A DNA stretch of 6,212 nucleotides, from contig JAITIJ010000060.1 in NCBI GenBank assembly GCA_031279495.1, positions 1 to 6,212 on the forward strand, given 5' to 3'. The DNA comes from Holosporales bacterium (lineage in GTDB: Bacteria > Pseudomonadota > Alphaproteobacteria > UBA3830 > JAIRMZ01). How positions within the stretch are numbered: position 1 is the stretch's first letter; every line of letters begins with the position of its first letter. The translations under genes were made by a program, and so were the position numbers. Below, one piece after another: positions 5,557 to 6,212 of this stretch. The notes under the pieces are model-generated. The model worked only from the letters and a program-made list of their open reading frames with translations. It did not search any database and was not told the DNA's origin.

Positions 5557-6212
5557 ATGAACAAATTAGGACGATTAGGGACGGTGGCTGTGTGCGCGTT
5601 GCTATTGACGGAGGTGTTAGCAGCAGAGGGCGCAAAAGTAAAAAAGGCCACAGCACAGGAGGAACAGCAGCAAGAAATAGCAGAATTGAAACAAGAAGTG
5701 AAGCAACTGCGCGCCGAACAAGCTGCTATAAAGGCTCGTCAAGAATCGGCTTGCGAGGGTACCTGTGAAGACAAGGAAACAAGCAGTGAAAGTAAAAGGG
5801 AGCATGCTGTAGACCCAATTGTCGTACAGCGACTTGGGGAAAAGTCTGTTGGCTTTATGCCAATTCCTGGAACGTCTGCTTATATAAGGCTCTTTGGCAC
5901 AGTAAAGGTGACGGGGGTCTATGACCAACACGAAGCAAAAAACGGCCCTGCCTATGATCACTTTATGGCGGCAAATATCCTACGTCCAGGAGAGGGCTCG
6001 AAAAAGGGAGAGATTCGCTTACATGCGCGCGAAAGTTCTTTTGGTATTGAAACTCTTTCTTTATTGCATTGGGTTAATGGTGGCGATATTGATTTCGGCA
6101 CTTATTTTGATATGGATTTTTTCGGCTCAACCCAAACAGAGGAATCGTTATTCACGCCATTATCTTTGCGTGTTAAAAGAGCGTATATAAAGATTGGCAA
6201 CGAGACATGTTA
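5557..6212 (+). CDS. DcaP-like outer membrane porin, 3' end missing
   Basis: The frame is open from ATG 5557 to the window end (218 codons seen). A Sec signal peptide (residues 1-22, KLGR then a hydrophobic core, cleavage after VLA) is followed by a coiled coil (about 34-62, QQQEIAELKQEVKQLRAEQ) that could trimerise in the periplasm. A charged linker (about 63-95) holds Cys66 and Cys70. The barrel part then begins with PIPGTSAYIRLFGTVKVTGVYD (102-123), HARESSFGIET (156-166), FDMDFFGS (184-191) and PLSLRVKRAYIKIGN (201-215). This order resembles the DcaP-like trimeric porins: a coiled-coil N-terminus, an 'aReS' strand, a 'DFfG' strand and an 'lRlRhAY' strand. Members take up anionic or small organic solutes; the substrate here is unknown. 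Only roughly the first half of the protein is in the window. It follows the divergent tRNA-Arg with about 170 bp of regulatory DNA. Confidence 0.82.
   Translation, partial: MNKLGRLGTVAVCALLLTEVLAAEGAKVKKATAQEEQQQEIAELKQEVKQLRAEQAAIKARQESACEGTCEDKETSSESKREHAVDPIVVQRLGEKSVGFMPIPGTSAYIRLFGTVKVTGVYDQHEAKNGPAYDHFMAANILRPGEGSKKGEIRLHARESSFGIETLSLLHWVNGGDIDFGTYFDMDFFGSTQTEESLFTPLSLRVKRAYIKIGNETC

Noticed and set aside
5617..5961. 114-codon minus-strand frame opposite the porin
   Set aside because: It is antisense to a well-supported porin frame; its leucine/phenylalanine-rich product is what the complement of the Gln/Lys/Glu-rich coiled coil yields, and it has no family features.
5921..6190. 89-codon plus-strand frame inside the porin with a hydrophobic stretch
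   Set aside because: It is out of frame with the porin, whose barrel motifs continue undisturbed through the same bases; the hydrophobic stretch is a frame artefact.
1..6212. CRISPR array, insertion sequence, toxin-antitoxin pair or phage genes
   Set aside because: No regularly spaced repeats, transposase, integrase or small toxin-like pair were seen; coding density is fully accounted for by the listed genes.

Overview
The window looks like chromosomal housekeeping DNA from an alphaproteobacterium. The evidence is a CpoB (YbgF) gene overlapping tilS, a SecB with alphaproteobacterial-looking sequence, and a divergent Tim44-like (TimA) membrane protein next to secB. The last gene is a porin resembling the DcaP-like family. 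That porin, plus the mixture of compact gene overlaps and lost classical neighbours, makes me think of an intracellular or host-associated lineage such as Holosporales. This placement is inference from gene content, not something the sequence proves. Base composition seems slightly below 50% GC by eye; I did not count it.

Layout, left to right. (1) Positions 1-1169, minus strand: tilS (tRNA-Ile lysidine synthase), cut at its 3' end by the window edge. (2) 1166-1825, minus: cpoB/ybgF, overlapping tilS by ATGA. (3) 1884-1915, minus: a good intrinsic terminator closing the operon upstream. (4) 1918-4580, minus: a tight four-gene operon read secB, stand-alone 5'-3' exonuclease (PolA N-terminal type), prmC, small membrane-anchored Cache-domain protein, with junctions of 12 nt, a 1-nt overlap and 3 nt. 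(5) 4581-4651: a 71-bp divergent promoter region. (6) 4652-5290, plus: Tim44-like protein. (7) 5309-5385, minus: tRNA-Arg(ACG) with encoded CCA. (8) 5386-5556: regulatory DNA serving the tRNA on one side and the porin on the other. (9) 5557-6212, plus: N-terminal part of a DcaP-like outer membrane porin, open at the right edge.

Functionally, much of the window concerns translation fidelity (TilS, PrmC, tRNA-Arg) and the cell envelope or export (SecB, TimA, CpoB, porin, Cache protein). The exonuclease belongs to DNA repair and Okazaki-fragment maturation. I found no defence system, mobile element or CRISPR array. The points most worth a second look are the stand-alone exonuclease with a complete metal-binding set (is polA split in this genome?), the Cache protein without a signalling output domain, the CxxxC pair in the porin linker, and the loss of the usual tol-pal and prfA neighbours.
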